NCBI RefSeq assembly: GCF_009758175.1
Contig: NZ_WRPM01000046.1
Location: 24,946 to 88,945, forward strand
Length of the DNA stretch: 64,000 nt
Direction: 5' to 3'
Origin: Nesterenkonia alkaliphila
Lineage (GTDB): Bacteria > Actinomycetota > Actinomycetes > Actinomycetales > Micrococcaceae
Positions 8,059-17,635 of the stretch are shown here, piece after piece. A model generated the notes under the pieces. That model did not search any database. It was given only the letters and a program-made list of their open reading frames with translations, and was not told where the DNA came from. Both the position numbers and the translations under genes were made by a program. The first letter of the stretch is position 1. Each line of letters opens with the position of its first letter.

Positions 8059-9151
8059 CGTCTGCCCCCAGCGCGCTGAGCACCCGGGCGATGAGCGCGC
8101 TGCCTCGCCTGCTGCGCAGCAGCTCATAGGCCTCGGCAATGTCATCAGTGCGGGCCAGCCACTTCTGTACCGGCAGGTCGGCCACCACGGGTGCGCCCAG
8201 CGTCTCTTCCGCCTCAGCGGCGCTCCAGCCCGGGGCGGCGTGCCCGTTGAGCACCAGCTGAGGCCGCGACTGCGGTGCGGCGCGGATCAGCTGTTCAGCC
8301 GCGTCCACGCCGCGCCGGGAGGCCCGGGTGACCAGCAGCAGCTCATCGACGTTCTCACCCAGCCCGCTGAGCGTGTCTGTCTGCTGGCCGGTATCAATAA
8401 CGACGACGTCGTAGGCTCGCCTGGCTGCCAGCACCGCAGCTCTGAGCCGGGCGGCGGGGATTCGGGACAGTGCCGGGCCGGTGAGTACGCCGATGCCCTC
8501 CAGCACCGGGACCGCATCTCTGAGATGTGCGGCGGAGAGCTCCCCCTCGGTGCTGGCCAACTGCTTCCAGTCGAGCTCACCGCCGCTGAGCTTTTGGCTG
8601 CCGCCGGCCGAGCGCAGCAGATCGGCGATCCCACTGCCCGGTCCGCCAGCGGCGTCGATCAGGATGCAACTGCGCTCCCGGGCGGCCAGCTCAGCCGCGC
8701 AGAGGTAGGCGAAAGTGGTGGCGCCGACACCTCCGGCGGCTCCGGCCACTGCGATGACCAGCCCCTGGGAGCGATCCAGCACCTGGGCCGAAAGGTGCTC
8801 GGTAAGCCACTTTTCGGCGGCTGGCAGCGGCACCGGTGTCAGGCCGGGGGTCTGGGCGGCGGCTGACCAGACCGCCTCGGCGTCGTGGCCCACCAGCAGG
8901 CACTGCTGGGCCATCACGGCAGTGCGCGGGGTGCTCTCCGGGCAGCAGAGCACTGCTACGGCCGATTCTGCCGCCTTGTCAGTGATACGACTCCAGCGTG
9001 TGGCTGTCTCCAGCCGCAGTCCCACCACCGCAGCGATCAGGGCGATGTCATCGCACAGCTGTTGGTCCTCGGTGACCAACAGCAGGACCGGGTCCTCTGC
9101 GGCCGGGACCGCGCCCGCAGGTCTTGGAGCAGGGCGTTGGCTGAGTCTCAT
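8051..9151 (-). CDS. Ssd/CpaE-like MinD-fold protein of the Tad locus
   Basis: 366 aa. An N-terminal receiver-like half (LLLVTEDQQLCDDIALIAAV) is followed by a ParA/MinD-type domain with deviant Walker A GAAGGVGATTFAYL, where the usual Lys positions are Gly and Ala. VVVIDTGQQTD and the LLVTRASRRGVDAA region match the MinD fold. Actinobacterial homologues (septum site determining protein, CpaE/TadZ) localise Tad machinery at the pole or septum. First gene of the minus-strand unit. The Walker A change suggests weak or absent ATP hydrolysis. Confidence 0.8.
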   Translation of the reverse strand: MRLSQRPAPRPAGAVPAAEDPVLLLVTEDQQLCDDIALIAAVVGLRLETATRWSRITDKAAESAVAVLCCPESTPRTAVMAQQCLLVGHDAEAVWSAAAQTPGLTPVPLPAAEKWLTEHLSAQVLDRSQGLVIAVAGAAGGVGATTFAYLCAAELAARERSCILIDAAGGPGSGIADLLRSAGGSQKLSGGELDWKQLASTEGELSAAHLRDAVPVLEGIGVLTGPALSRIPAARLRAAVLAARRAYDVVVIDTGQQTDTLSGLGENVDELLLVTRASRRGVDAAEQLIRAAPQSRPQLVLNGHAAPGWSAAEAEETLGAPVVADLPVQKWLARTDDIAEAYELLRSRRGSALIARVLSALGADDA

Positions 9152-9360
9152 ATGACTCAGAGTGCTGAGCAGCTCTCCGGTTCAGCAGCGGCACTGCAGG
9201 ACACCGTGGAGATACCGGCGCGCCGAGGACCGCTGACCCCGCCCTGGGGAAAACTGCAGCCAGGCCCGCGTAGCCGGGTCCGTCGACTGCGCAGTCAGCG
9301 CCAGGACTGAGTCCACCCCGCACCTGAGCCAGGTGGGAACTCGATCAGCGCCGCACCGCA

Positions 9361-9394
9361 GTCAGCGCCGGAACTGGGTCAGCGCCGGAACTGG
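9361..9394 (-). repeat. Tandem duplication of the Nudix gene 3' end
   Basis: The 17-mer GTCAGCGCCGGAACTGG occurs twice head to tail (9361-9377 and 9378-9394). The second copy contains the last codons and stop of the Nudix gene, and the first lies just downstream. A partial copy, cagtcagcgcca, occurs near 9293. The region 9152-9360 otherwise shows no gene. Confidence 0.8.
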
Positions 9395-10143
9395 CGGGGA
9401 TCGATCTCCCTGGTCCGGTCCCAGTCACGCTCCCAGCCCAGCCGGTGAATCATCCGGTCCAGCAGCGTGCCGGTGAACCCCCAGACAAACGCGGCGTCCT
9501 CGCCACCAAACAGGTACGCAGGGGAGGGCAGCCGCGGGCCGCGGTGGACCACCACGGCGGTGTGCCGGTGTTCGGGCTCCACCAGGTGGGCCACGGGGAT
9601 CTTCAACACCCGGGAGACCTCCCCGGTCTGCGGGGCGAGCACTCCGGGATCCTCAGCAACGGCCACTACCGGAGTGACCACAAAGCCGCTGATCCGGATC
9701 GGTGCCACCGGCAGGGTGCCGATGACCTTGACCCGGCTGGGGTCCAGCCCCGTCTCCTCCTGAGCCTCGCGCAGCGCTGTGGCCACCGGGCCGGAGTCGC
9801 CCTCCTCAGCGCCGCCTCCGGGAAAGCTGATCTGGCCGGGGTGCTTGGCCAGCTGGGGGCTGCGCTCGGTCAACAGTACGCGCGGGCCCTCGGGGCTCGG
9901 CCAGAACAGGGCGAGCACCGCCGCCTCACGGGAGGCTGCGGGGGCCGTGACGTGCTGGTGCACCTCATGGGCGGGGACTCCCCACCACCAGACGCCTGCG
10001 GCAGCGTCCTCAGGGTGCTGGGCGGCGTAGTCGGCGCCGAGCTGCACGAGCCCGCCGAGCGCCTCAGCCAGCTCCTGCTGCGTGGTGGGCAGCGGGGTCT
10101 CGGGGGCGGCGTCCTGCCTTGGTCGGGAATGATTCTCAGGCAC
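9379..10143 (-). CDS. Nudix hydrolase (CoA pyrophosphatase-like)
   Basis: 254 aa. The Nudix box region is HPGQISFPGGGAEEGD followed by ALREAQEETGLD; the PGQ.SFPGG lead and D-spaced box are those of the NudL/CoA diphosphatase subgroup. The enzyme would hydrolyse CoA or related nucleoside diphosphate derivatives. The GTG start overlaps the nth stop by 8 nt, so the two are co-transcribed. The same pair occurs in many actinobacteria near marP and crp, as here. Confidence 0.85.
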   Translation of the reverse strand: MPENHSRPRQDAAPETPLPTTQQELAEALGGLVQLGADYAAQHPEDAAAGVWWWGVPAHEVHQHVTAPAASREAAVLALFWPSPEGPRVLLTERSPQLAKHPGQISFPGGGAEEGDSGPVATALREAQEETGLDPSRVKVIGTLPVAPIRISGFVVTPVVAVAEDPGVLAPQTGEVSRVLKIPVAHLVEPEHRHTAVVVHRGPRLPSPAYLFGGEDAAFVWGFTGTLLDRMIHRLGWERDWDRTREIDPRQFRR

Positions 10144-10930
10144 TGAGCGGATATCCTTCCGCCTGCAGCTGCCGGCGGGTGTAGCCGGCCAGGAACTTCT
10201 GGTGCAGCTCCTCCCGGCCGGGGGCCAGCTCGTACTTCAACAGTTTGGCCGCGGCCTCAGCGTCCGTCTCCCCAGTTCCGTAGCTGGGGCACAGATGTGC
10301 CACCGGGCAGGCCCCGCAGGCCGGGCGCCGGGAGTGGCAGACTCGCCTGCCGTGGTAGATCAGCCGCTGCGACAGGTCGGTCCAGTCCTTGGGCTCAAAC
10401 AGCTCCGCCACCTCCCGCTCCACCTTCACGGGATCGGTCTGCTGCGTCATACCGAACCGACGGGCCAGCCGGCCGAAATGGGTGTCCACGGTCAGTCCCG
10501 GCCTGCCGAAGGCACTGCCCAGCACTACGAACGCAGTTTTCCGCCCCACCCCGGGCAGCTTGACCAACTGGTCCAGATCCTCAGGGACCTGACCGTCATG
10601 CTCCTCCACCAGTGCGCCGGCCAGTCCCAGCAGCGAACGGGTCTTGGCCTGGTAGAAGCCGGTGGGCCGGATGATCTCGGCAAGCTCAGCCTCATCAGCG
10701 GCGGCCATCGCCTCGGCATCCGGATAGCGGGCGAACAGCCGGGGGGTGATTGCGTTGACCCGTACATCGGTGGTCTGCGCCGAGAGCACGGTAGCCACCA
10801 GCAGTTCGAAAGGGGTCTCGAAGTCCAGCTCGGCCACCGCATAGGGGTAGGTCTCCCCCAGAATGCGGTTGATCCTCCGGACTCGGCGTTTTTTGCCGAT
10901 GAGCGTCTTATCCTGCGCTGGTGTGGCCAT
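10136..10930 (-). CDS. nth: Endonuclease III (base-excision repair DNA glycosylase/AP lyase)
   Basis: 264 aa from the ATG at 10930, preceded by AGGA with 8-nt spacing. The helix-hairpin-helix LPGVGRKTAFVVLG carries the catalytic Lys, VDTHFGRL has the catalytic Asp, and the [4Fe-4S] ligands follow as C-x6-C-x2-C-x5-C (CHSRRPACGACPVAHLC). It removes oxidised pyrimidines from DNA. It is transcribed away from acs. Confidence 0.95.
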   Translation of the reverse strand: MATPAQDKTLIGKKRRVRRINRILGETYPYAVAELDFETPFELLVATVLSAQTTDVRVNAITPRLFARYPDAEAMAAADEAELAEIIRPTGFYQAKTRSLLGLAGALVEEHDGQVPEDLDQLVKLPGVGRKTAFVVLGSAFGRPGLTVDTHFGRLARRFGMTQQTDPVKVEREVAELFEPKDWTDLSQRLIYHGRRVCHSRRPACGACPVAHLCPSYGTGETDAEAAAKLLKYELAPGREELHQKFLAGYTRRQLQAEGYPLSA

Positions 10931-11078
10931 CACCACCATCCTATGGGCAATCCACAGGCCGGTGGGCGGCGTCGTACCCTTCTTGCTAAGACCGCTCACA
11001 GCGCGATACCGACCGCTCATCCGTGATCCTCACCACTCTGTGACCCTCATCTCGCCTGAGCAGGCGGGGTCGCGCTAT

Positions 11079-11094
11079 TGTGAGGACAGACACA
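11079..11094 (+). promoter_or_regulatory. Putative Crp/GlxR site upstream of acs
   Basis: TGTGA-GGACAG-ACACA matches TGTGA-N6-TCACA with one mismatch. It lies 28 nt before the acs start codon, and a GlxR-type Crp is encoded at 15702. This close to the start it may act as a repressor site or lie over the promoter. Confidence 0.5.
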
Positions 11095-11121
11095 GCTGTG
11101 AAGCCCAAGGAGGTACATTTC

Positions 11122-13110
11122 ATGACCACCACACCCGACGAGAGCGTCCAGACCTTCCCACCGAGTGCGGACTTCGCTGCTGGTGCTGTTGCCACCGCAG
11201 AGAGGTACGACGCCGCCCGGGCCGACCGTCTCGGGTACTGGGCGGACCAGGCCCGCAGCACCCTGAGCTGGGACAAAGACTTCGGCGAGGTGCTCGACTG
11301 GTCCGAGGCTCCCTTCGCCAAATGGTTCGTGGGCGGGGAGCTCAATGCGGCCTATAACTGCGTGGACCGTCATGTGGAGGCCGGCAACGGTGAGCGAGTA
11401 GCACTGTACTTCGAGGGTGAGCCCGGCGACACCCGTGAGATCACCTATGCAGAACTGAAAGCGGAGGTGGCCAGGGCCGCCAACGCCTTCGAGTCCCTGG
11501 GTGTGGCCAAGGGCGACCGGGTGGCCATCTACATGCCGATGATCCCGGAGACTGTGGTCACCATGCTGGCCTGCGCCCGGATCGGCGCGATCCACTCGGT
11601 GGTCTTCGGCGGGTTCAGCTCGGATGCGCTGCGCTCCCGGGTCGATGACGCCGAGGCCAAGCTGGTGGTCACCGCAGACGGCTCCTACCGCCGCGGCAAG
11701 CCTTCCGCGCTGAAGCCCAATGTGGACACCGCCCTGGCCCGGCCCGGGCACACCGTGGAGCATGTGGTGGTGGTCCAGCGCAACGGGGAGGCCGTGGACT
11801 TCGAGGAAGGCCGCGACATCTGGTGGCATGACCTGGTACCAGGCCAGTCCGCCGAGCACAGCTATGTGCCGCATGACTCCGAGCACCCGCTGTTCATCCT
11901 TTACACCTCCGGCACCACCGGTAAGCCCAAGGGCATCCTGCACACCACCGGCGGCTACCTGACCCAGACCGCGGTCACCCACCGGGACAGCTTTGACCTC
12001 AAGCCCGAGCAGGATGTCTATTGGTGCTCCGCCGATGTCGGCTGGGTCACCGGGCACAGCTACATCGTCTACGGACCGATGGCCAATGGCGCCACCCAGG
12101 TGATCTACGAAGGCACCCCGGACACCCCGCATAAGGGCCGGCTCTGGGAGATCGTGCAGAAGTACAAGGTCACCCAGTTCTACACTGCGCCGACCCTGAT
12201 CCGCACCTGCATGAAGTGGGGCCGGGAGATCCCTGACCAGTACGACCTCTCCTCGCTGCGTGTGCTGGGCACTGTGGGTGAGGCGATCAACCCGGAGGCC
12301 TGGTTGTGGTTCCGTGAGGTGATCGGCGCCAATAACGGTCCCGGCAACCCGCCCAAGGAGCAGCCGGCCCCGGTCGTGGACACCTGGTGGCAGACCGAGA
12401 CCGGCGCTCATATGATCGCTCCGCTGCCCGGGGTCACGCACACCAAGCCGGGTTCGGCCCAAACCCCGGTGCCCGGTGTGGAGGTCGCCGTGGTGAATGA
12501 GGAGGGCAAGCCGCTGGGCAAGAGCGAGGCCGGTCTGCTGGTGATCAAAGAGCCCTGGCCCGCCATGCTGCGTGGGATCTACAAGAACCCGGAGCGGTAC
12601 AAGGAGACCTACTGGTCACGGTTCGGCGATCTGTACTTCGCCGGCGACGGCGCCCGTTACGACGCTGACGGGGATATCTGGCTGATGGGCCGGGTGGACG
12701 ATGTCATGAACGTCTCCGGGCACCGGCTCTCCACCACGGAGATCGAATCAGCACTGGTGGCCCATGAGGCCGTGGCCGAGGCCGCGGTGGTCGGTGCCAA
12801 GGACGCCACCACCGGCGAGGCTGTGGTCGCCTTTGTGATCCTCACCGGCGCAGCCGCCGAGGCCACCTCGGACAAGGAGGCCCTCGAGCAGGAGCTGCGT
12901 GGGCATGTGGGCAAGGAGATCGGGCCGATCGCCAAGCCGCGCAATGTGCTGGTGGTGCCGGAGCTGCCCAAGACCCGCTCCGGCAAGATCATGCGCAGGC
13001 TGCTGAAGAATGTGGCCAACGGCGATGAGGTGGGCGACGCCTCCACCCTGGCCGATCCCTCCATCATGGAGCAGATCGCCGAGGATATGCGCGCCAAGCA
13101 CGGAAGCTGA
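11122..13110 (+). CDS. acs: Acetyl-CoA synthetase (AMP-forming)
   Basis: 662 aa. The ATG at 11122 is chosen for the strong AAGGAGG 9 nt upstream. The P-loop-like motif is [14 protein letters not shown], the adenylate-binding region is [13 protein letters not shown], and [10 protein letters not shown] near the end holds the Lys that is regulated by acetylation in this family. It activates acetate with ATP and CoA, feeding the TCA cycle and glyoxylate shunt. It diverges from nth, with the Crp-like site in the intergenic region, and ends in a clear hairpin. Confidence 0.96.
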   Translation: MTTTPDESVQTFPPSADFAAGAVATAERYDAARADRLGYWADQARSTLSWDKDFGEVLDWSEAPFAKWFVGGELNAAYNCVDRHVEAGNGERVALYFEGEPGDTREITYAELKAEVARAANAFESLGVAKGDRVAIYMPMIPETVVTMLACARIGAIHSVVFGGFSSDALRSRVDDAEAKLVVTADGSYRRGKPSALKPNVDTALARPGHTVEHVVVVQRNGEAVDFEEGRDIWWHDLVPGQSAEHSYVPHDSEHPLFILYTSGTTGKPKGILHTTGGYLTQTAVTHRDSFDLKPEQDVYWCSADVGWVTGHSYIVYGPMANGATQVIYEGTPDTPHKGRLWEIVQKYKVTQFYTAPTLIRTCMKWGREIPDQYDLSSLRVLGTVGEAINPEAWLWFREVIGANNGPGNPPKEQPAPVVDTWWQTETGAHMIAPLPGVTHTKPGSAQTPVPGVEVAVVNEEGKPLGKSEAGLLVIKEPWPAMLRGIYKNPERYKETYWSRFGDLYFAGDGARYDADGDIWLMGRVDDVMNVSGHRLSTTEIESALVAHEAVAEAAVVGAKDATTGEAVVAFVILTGAAAEATSDKEALEQELRGHVGKEIGPIAKPRNVLVVPELPKTRSGKIMRRLLKNVANGDEVGDASTLADPSIMEQIAEDMRAKHGS

Positions 13111-13116
13111 AGCGGT

Positions 13117-13154
13117 GGAAAGGCGGCGGGTGCCCCTCCGCCCCGCCGCCTTCC
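13117..13154 (+). terminator. acs terminator hairpin
   Basis: AAGGCGGCGGG (13120-13130) pairs exactly with CCCGCCGCCTT (13142-13152), extended by GG/CC after a bulged A, with an 11-nt loop. It begins just after the acs stop and has no real T-run. aroQ starts only 16 nt after the stem, so the aroQ promoter lies against it. Confidence 0.7.
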
Positions 13155-13157
13155 AAG

Positions 13158-13163
13158 TAGTCT
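13158..13163 (+). promoter_or_regulatory. aroQ leaderless-type -10 box
   Basis: TAGTCT ends 6 nt before the aroQ ATG, and no Shine-Dalgarno sequence is visible between them. This is the spacing expected when transcription starts at the start codon. The -35 region would fall inside the acs terminator stem. Confidence 0.45.
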
Positions 13164-13169
13164 GTTCCT

Positions 13170-13616
13170 ATGACTGGGCGACTGCTGATCGTGCATGGGC
13201 CGAATCTCAACCTGCTGGGGACCCGCGAGCCGGAGATTTACGGTTCGGACACCCTTGAGGACGTCAACGAGCTGTGCCGAAAGACCGCCTCTGAGCGCGG
13301 GTTGGAAGTACAGACTGTGCAGTCGAATCACGAGGGTGAGCTGGTCGATGCGATCCAAGCTGCCCGCGGTAATGCCGATGGCATCGTGATCAATCCCGCG
13401 GCCTACACCCACACCTCAGTGGCGATCGCCGATGCGCTGGCTGCGGTGGGGCTGCCGATAGTGGAGGTGCACCTGTCCAATGTGCACGCCCGGGAGCCGT
13501 TCCGGAAGCACTCCTATGTCTCTGCGCTGGCCAGTGCGGTGATCGCCGGTGCCGGCATCACCGGCTACCGGTTCGCCGTGGAGCACCTGGCCGAGCTCAT
13601 CAACAGCCGCAGGTGA
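13170..13616 (+). CDS. aroQ: 3-dehydroquinate dehydratase, type II
   Basis: 148 aa, normal length. [16 protein letters not shown] carries the conserved Asn, Arg and catalytic Tyr; [12 protein letters not shown] and EVHLSN hold the substrate and base His residues. It dehydrates 3-dehydroquinate to 3-dehydroshikimate in aromatic amino acid synthesis as a dodecamer. It stands alone rather than in an aro operon, between acs and an SDR-type gene. Confidence 0.96.
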   Translation: MTGRLLIVHGPNLNLLGTREPEIYGSDTLEDVNELCRKTASERGLEVQTVQSNHEGELVDAIQAARGNADGIVINPAAYTHTSVAIADALAAVGLPIVEVHLSNVHAREPFRKHSYVSALASAVIAGAGITGYRFAVEHLAELINSRR

Positions 13617-13641
13617 AACCGTTGAACTGAGAGGGAGCCAA

Positions 13642-14385
13642 ATGAGAATCACAGTTGTCGGCGGCACAGGAACTGCCGGAAGAGCTGTCACCAGGGCGGG
13701 GCAGGCGCGCGGCCATCACGTCAATCCGATCTCACGCAGTACCGGTGCTGACGTTCTCACCGGTCAGGGACTGCAGGAGGCGTTCACCGGGGCCGACGTG
13801 GTGGTTGATACCAGCAGCATCCCCACCCTCTCCGGTCCCACCTCAGTGAAGTTCTTCACCGCCGCCTCCCAGAATGTCCTCGCTGCGGCCCGGCAGGCAG
13901 GAGTCGAACATGTGGTGCGCCTTTCCATCATCGGAGTTGACCGTAATCCGCACGGGTTCTACGCCGGTCAGCTGGCGATGGAGAAAATCTACGACGACGC
14001 CCCAGTTCCCACCACTGTGCTCCGTGCAGCACAGTTCCATGAGTTTGCCGCCCAGACGCTGATGCGCTCGTCCTTCGGCCCGCTGGGGTTGGCTCCCAGA
14101 GCGCGGGTGCAGCCTGTCTCCGGGCAGGAGGTTGGCCAACGAGTAGTAGAGATCGCTGAGGGAGCAGCCCAAGGCCAGGCCGCTGATCTGGCCGGACCGC
14201 GCGAAGAGGACCTCGCGGAGATGATCCGCCGCTATGCGCAACGTGCCGGGCTTCGGCGGCTCATTGTGCCCGTGCGCCTGCCCACCGCCATGATGCGCGG
14301 GATGGCCGCGGGGCTGCAGCTGCCCGATGCGCAGGCTCAGCTGGGCTCCCAAACCTTCGCAGAGTGGCTGGAGCATCACGCGTAG
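13642..14385 (+). CDS. NAD(P)-binding atypical SDR / NmrA-like protein
   Basis: 247 aa from the ATG after GAGAGGGAG. MRITVVGGTGTAGRAV is a Rossmann GxxGxxG dinucleotide motif, followed by VVVDTSSIPT and HVVRLSIIGVD. The usual SDR catalytic YxxxK is not evident (FYAGQLAMEK is the closest), which fits the NmrA/atypical SDR branch of redox sensors and ether or flavin reductases. It is 25 nt downstream of aroQ but has its own ribosome binding site. The substrate is unknown. Confidence 0.75.
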   Translation: MRITVVGGTGTAGRAVTRAGQARGHHVNPISRSTGADVLTGQGLQEAFTGADVVVDTSSIPTLSGPTSVKFFTAASQNVLAAARQAGVEHVVRLSIIGVDRNPHGFYAGQLAMEKIYDDAPVPTTVLRAAQFHEFAAQTLMRSSFGPLGLAPRARVQPVSGQEVGQRVVEIAEGAAQGQAADLAGPREEDLAEMIRRYAQRAGLRRLIVPVRLPTAMMRGMAAGLQLPDAQAQLGSQTFAEWLEHHA

Positions 14386-14442
14386 TCCCCCGTGAGCCAC
14401 GGTGGAGAGTCGCCCCGCGGGCGCTCGGCCGAGGACAAGGGC

Positions 14443-15615
14443 TCAGCGCTGCACGCACTGGCCGGTAGAGACGGTCTCGGTGAAGGACTCGGGGGCGGTG
14501 AGCACCTGCCCGGCCGCCTCGGCCGTCACAGCGAAGCCCACCGAGTTGCCCTCCATGGCGCGGGCGAACACGATGCCGGAGACCCGTCCTTGCTGATCCA
14601 CCAGCGGGCCGCCAGAGTTGCCCTGCCGCACATCGGCGTTGAGCTGGTAGATCTCCAGCTCTGAGGGGGAGCTGCCGTAGATGTTGTTGACCTGGGAGAC
14701 ATCGCGGGCCTGGACCACCGCGGAACCCACTGAGAAGGGTCCGCCTGAGGGGTAGCCCATCACAAAACCAGCCTCCCCCGGTTCCATCGGACCTCCCACC
14801 GGGGCTGCCACGGCCTGGATGTCATCCACGGCCAGCAGCGCCAGGTCGCTTGAGGTGTTGAAGTAGACCACCCGGGCAGTGCCGATCTGCCCGTCCGGCA
14901 GCTCCACCGAGGGCTCGGCAACTCCGGCCACCACATGCGCGTTGGTCGCCACACGGTGGGGGCCCACCGCCACGCCCGAGCCGGCCTGGGACTGGCCGCA
15001 CTGCTGAGCCACGCCGGTGATGCGGGCCACCGACTGCTGTACCGTGGCCGCAGCCTCCGTCAGCTCACTGGCCTGTGGGGCCTCCGGCTCTTCCGGAACC
15101 AGAAGCTGGGCGAGCTCGGGGATATCGGAGGCCAGCACTGTGGAGCGGACATCGGCGAACATCGCCTCGACCCGCTCGGGCATCAGAGTGTCGATGCCCT
15201 GCAGCACTGCCGACTGCTTCATGTGCTGGTTGACCTGCGGGAAGCCCATGGCCTGCACGGAGAAGCTCAGGGCTGCGATCACAATGAAAGCCACCACCAG
15301 ATTGACGGCAGCCCCGATCAGTGCCGAGACCGTCTTCAGCGCCGGTGAGCGGAACAGCCGCTGCACCTCAGCACCGGCAGCGGAGCCTAGGGCGTGCCCT
15401 GCCACCACCAGCACGATGGCTGCGCCGATCACCGCCACCACCCGCCACAGCGGGTCCGGCACCCAGGAGGCGACAGTGGGAATCGCGAAGAACGCTGCCG
15501 TTGCTCCCACCAGGAATCCGGCAGCTCCGCCCACTGTGGCCCAGACGCCGCGGGCGAATCCGGCCGCTACAAAGCCAATCACCACCAGCACCAGGACCAC
15601 ATCCAGTAAAGTCAC
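14443..15615 (-). CDS. marP: MarP-type membrane serine protease
   Basis: 390 aa. The N-terminal 160 residues form about four membrane spans of the colicin V production-like type. The periplasmic trypsin-like domain has the triad His in ATNAHVVAG, Asp in SSDLALLAV and Ser in GNSGGPLVD. Cys residues in AQQCGQ and TGQCVQR could form the regulatory disulfide known for MarP. In mycobacteria MarP supports acid and oxidative stress resistance by acting on cell-wall hydrolases. The GTG at 15615 has no obvious ribosome binding site. It diverges from crp. Confidence 0.9.
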   Translation of the reverse strand: MTLLDVVLVLVVIGFVAAGFARGVWATVGGAAGFLVGATAAFFAIPTVASWVPDPLWRVVAVIGAAIVLVVAGHALGSAAGAEVQRLFRSPALKTVSALIGAAVNLVVAFIVIAALSFSVQAMGFPQVNQHMKQSAVLQGIDTLMPERVEAMFADVRSTVLASDIPELAQLLVPEEPEAPQASELTEAAATVQQSVARITGVAQQCGQSQAGSGVAVGPHRVATNAHVVAGVAEPSVELPDGQIGTARVVYFNTSSDLALLAVDDIQAVAAPVGGPMEPGEAGFVMGYPSGGPFSVGSAVVQARDVSQVNNIYGSSPSELEIYQLNADVRQGNSGGPLVDQQGRVSGIVFARAMEGNSVGFAVTAEAAGQVLTAPESFTETVSTGQCVQR

Positions 15616-15701
15616 GAGACCATACGTTAGCCTGACAGCGCTACAACCTGGTAACTTCTATGCCATAATGATCAACTTCACACCCCAGGAATGGAACGGT
15701 T

Positions 15702-16379
15702 ATGGATCTTGAAGTGCTGCGCCGCGCTCCTCTGTTCGCCACGCTCGACGACGAAGTCTTCGCGGCACTGACCAATGAGCTCACCGAGGTGGAGCTCTCC
15801 CGCGGCGCCTCAGTCTTCCACGAGGGAGACCAGGGCGATCAGCTCTACTTCATCGTCTCCGGCAAGATCAAGCTGGGCCGCTCCACCCAAGACGGCCGCG
15901 AGAACCTGCTGGCCGTGCTCGGCCCGGGTGAGATCTTCGGCGAGATGGCACTGTTCAACCCGGCCCCGCGCACCGCCACGGCCACCGCAGTCTCCGAGAC
16001 CCGGCTGGCCGGGCTGAAGCATGACAGCCTCAAGGAGATCATCAACTCCAACCCGGAGATCTCAGTGCAGCTGCTGCAGGCCCTGGCCAAGCGCCTGACC
16101 CGCACCAATGAGTCCCTGGCCGACCTGGTGTTCTCCGATGTGCCTGGCCGTGTGGCCAAGGCCCTGCTGGACCTGGCCGACCGCTTCGGCCGGCCCGCAC
16201 CGGACGGCATCCTGGTGGCCCACGAGCTCACCCAGGAGGAGCTGGCCCAGCTGGTGGGCGCCTCCCGCGAAACGGTCAACAAGGCTCTGGCGGAGTTTGT
16301 TCAGCGCGGCTGGCTGCGGCTTGAAGCACGCGCCGTGGTCATCCTGGATATCCAGCGCATCAAACAGCGCTCCCGCTAG
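15702..16379 (+). CDS. crp: Crp/GlxR-type cAMP receptor transcription factor
   Basis: 225 aa. The cNMP-binding domain contains SRGASVFHEGDQGDQLY and the phosphate-binding cassette FGEMALFNPAPRTATATA. The dimer helix follows, then a winged helix with recognition helix GASRETVNKALAEF, nearly identical to GlxR/Rv3676. These bind TGTGA-N6-TCACA and control carbon metabolism. Matching sites occur in this window before acs, the xylanase, the Gfo/Idh operon and the last gene. CATAAT at 15664-15669 is a possible -10 box. Confidence 0.95.
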   Translation: MDLEVLRRAPLFATLDDEVFAALTNELTEVELSRGASVFHEGDQGDQLYFIVSGKIKLGRSTQDGRENLLAVLGPGEIFGEMALFNPAPRTATATAVSETRLAGLKHDSLKEIINSNPEISVQLLQALAKRLTRTNESLADLVFSDVPGRVAKALLDLADRFGRPAPDGILVAHELTQEELAQLVGASRETVNKALAEFVQRGWLRLEARAVVILDIQRIKQRSR

Positions 16380-16408
16380 CACCCGCCCCTACGGGCACTG
16401 CTAAGTGC

Positions 16409-17635
16409 TCACGCTTTGGCCCAGGTGGCGTTGGCGTACTTCTGCTTGTACCGGATCCCCCGGACTGCCACCCAGGCCCGTCGCTTGGGGTGGAACCGGT
16501 CAGCGCGGGCGATCATCGGGGTGTGCAGCTTCTTCTCCCGGTAGAGCCGGTCCACCTCTGCGAGCACTGCGGGGTCATCCACATAGGCTTTGAGAATGGA
16601 CCGGGGCACCACTGTGTAGAGGATCTCAGAATCCACGTAGACGCACTCCCTTGAGGGGTTGCCGCGGATCACATCCTCCACCAGGTAGCCGGCCAGGTTG
16701 TGCCCCTGCGCGGTGGCATGGGAGCTGGAGCGACCCTGACGGGTGTTGACCTCCAGGATCTTGAACTCCCCGTCGCGTTCGTCATACTTCAGGTCCACAT
16801 TGGCCAGCCCCGTATAGCCGATCCCCTCCAGGAACTCCTTCAGCTGGGTCATGACCTCCCGATTGAACTGGGAGCGCACAGCAGCGAAGTTCCCAATCGC
16901 TGTGGGCTCATGCTCCTGCAGCACCACCTGGGCCAGATTCACGAACTCGGCCCGACCGTCCGTGTGCAGATAGAGATCCGATTCGTAGACGTAGGTGTCA
17001 CCACCGGGGATGAAGTCCTGGATGATCAGGGAGCTGCGGTACCCGGAGCCTTCAATACGGGCGACGACGCCGCGCAGCTCCTCTGCCGAACCCACCCGGT
17101 AGATCTTCTCCTGGCCCTGAAACTTGTTCCGGTTGTACTGGACCGGGTCGCTGGGCTTGACGATCACCGGGTAGCGGCTGATCTTATCAGTCTCCAGCGG
17201 TTCACCGGCCTGGTGGATATGAGTCTCCGGGATGGTCAGCCCGTGCTGCTCTGCGAAGGGGTAGAACAGCTCCTTGAGCTGGAGCTGCTCCAGCAGCTCC
17301 GCGCTGGGATAGTTGAACCGGTAGTGCTCTCGCAGCTGGTCAGCGTGTTCGATGATCAGCCGCACGTACTGGTCGTTGGTGCCCACCAGCAGGAGGGGGG
17401 CGGCGTCGTGGTTGTGTGCGAACTCCAGCAGGGCGGGCAGGAAGGCCTCGGCGGTGTCCAGATCCTCCACCAGGGTGATCGAATCGATGATGTTGGAGTA
17501 GCTGACGTAGCCCAGGGCCATCTTGCCGATCACATGCGGCTTGATCCCGTAACCCTCATGGAAGGCGGTGGCCATATGGTAGGCGTTCAGATCGGTGCCG
17601 ATGAGCACCGGGGTGAAGCCATGTTCAGCGGACAT
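16409..17635 (-). CDS. ATP-grasp carboxylate-amine ligase, copy 1
   Basis: 408 aa from the ATG at 17635, which overlaps the ridA stop. FTPVLIGTDLNAYHMA begins the N-domain. RYPVIVKPSDPVQ and SLIIQDFIPGGDT give the ATP-grasp Lys and nucleotide-binding strand, and FKILEVNTRQGRSS has the metal-binding Glu and Asn. It is a clear paralogue of the gene at 18305 and similar in layout to D-aspartate ligases that add an acidic residue to the peptidoglycan stem Lys. That function is inference. RidA and a DUF4177 gene lie between the copies. Confidence 0.75.
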   Translation of the reverse strand: MSAEHGFTPVLIGTDLNAYHMATAFHEGYGIKPHVIGKMALGYVSYSNIIDSITLVEDLDTAEAFLPALLEFAHNHDAAPLLLVGTNDQYVRLIIEHADQLREHYRFNYPSAELLEQLQLKELFYPFAEQHGLTIPETHIHQAGEPLETDKISRYPVIVKPSDPVQYNRNKFQGQEKIYRVGSAEELRGVVARIEGSGYRSSLIIQDFIPGGDTYVYESDLYLHTDGRAEFVNLAQVVLQEHEPTAIGNFAAVRSQFNREVMTQLKEFLEGIGYTGLANVDLKYDERDGEFKILEVNTRQGRSSSHATAQGHNLAGYLVEDVIRGNPSRECVYVDSEILYTVVPRSILKAYVDDPAVLAEVDRLYREKKLHTPMIARADRFHPKRRAWVAVRGIRYKQKYANATWAKA

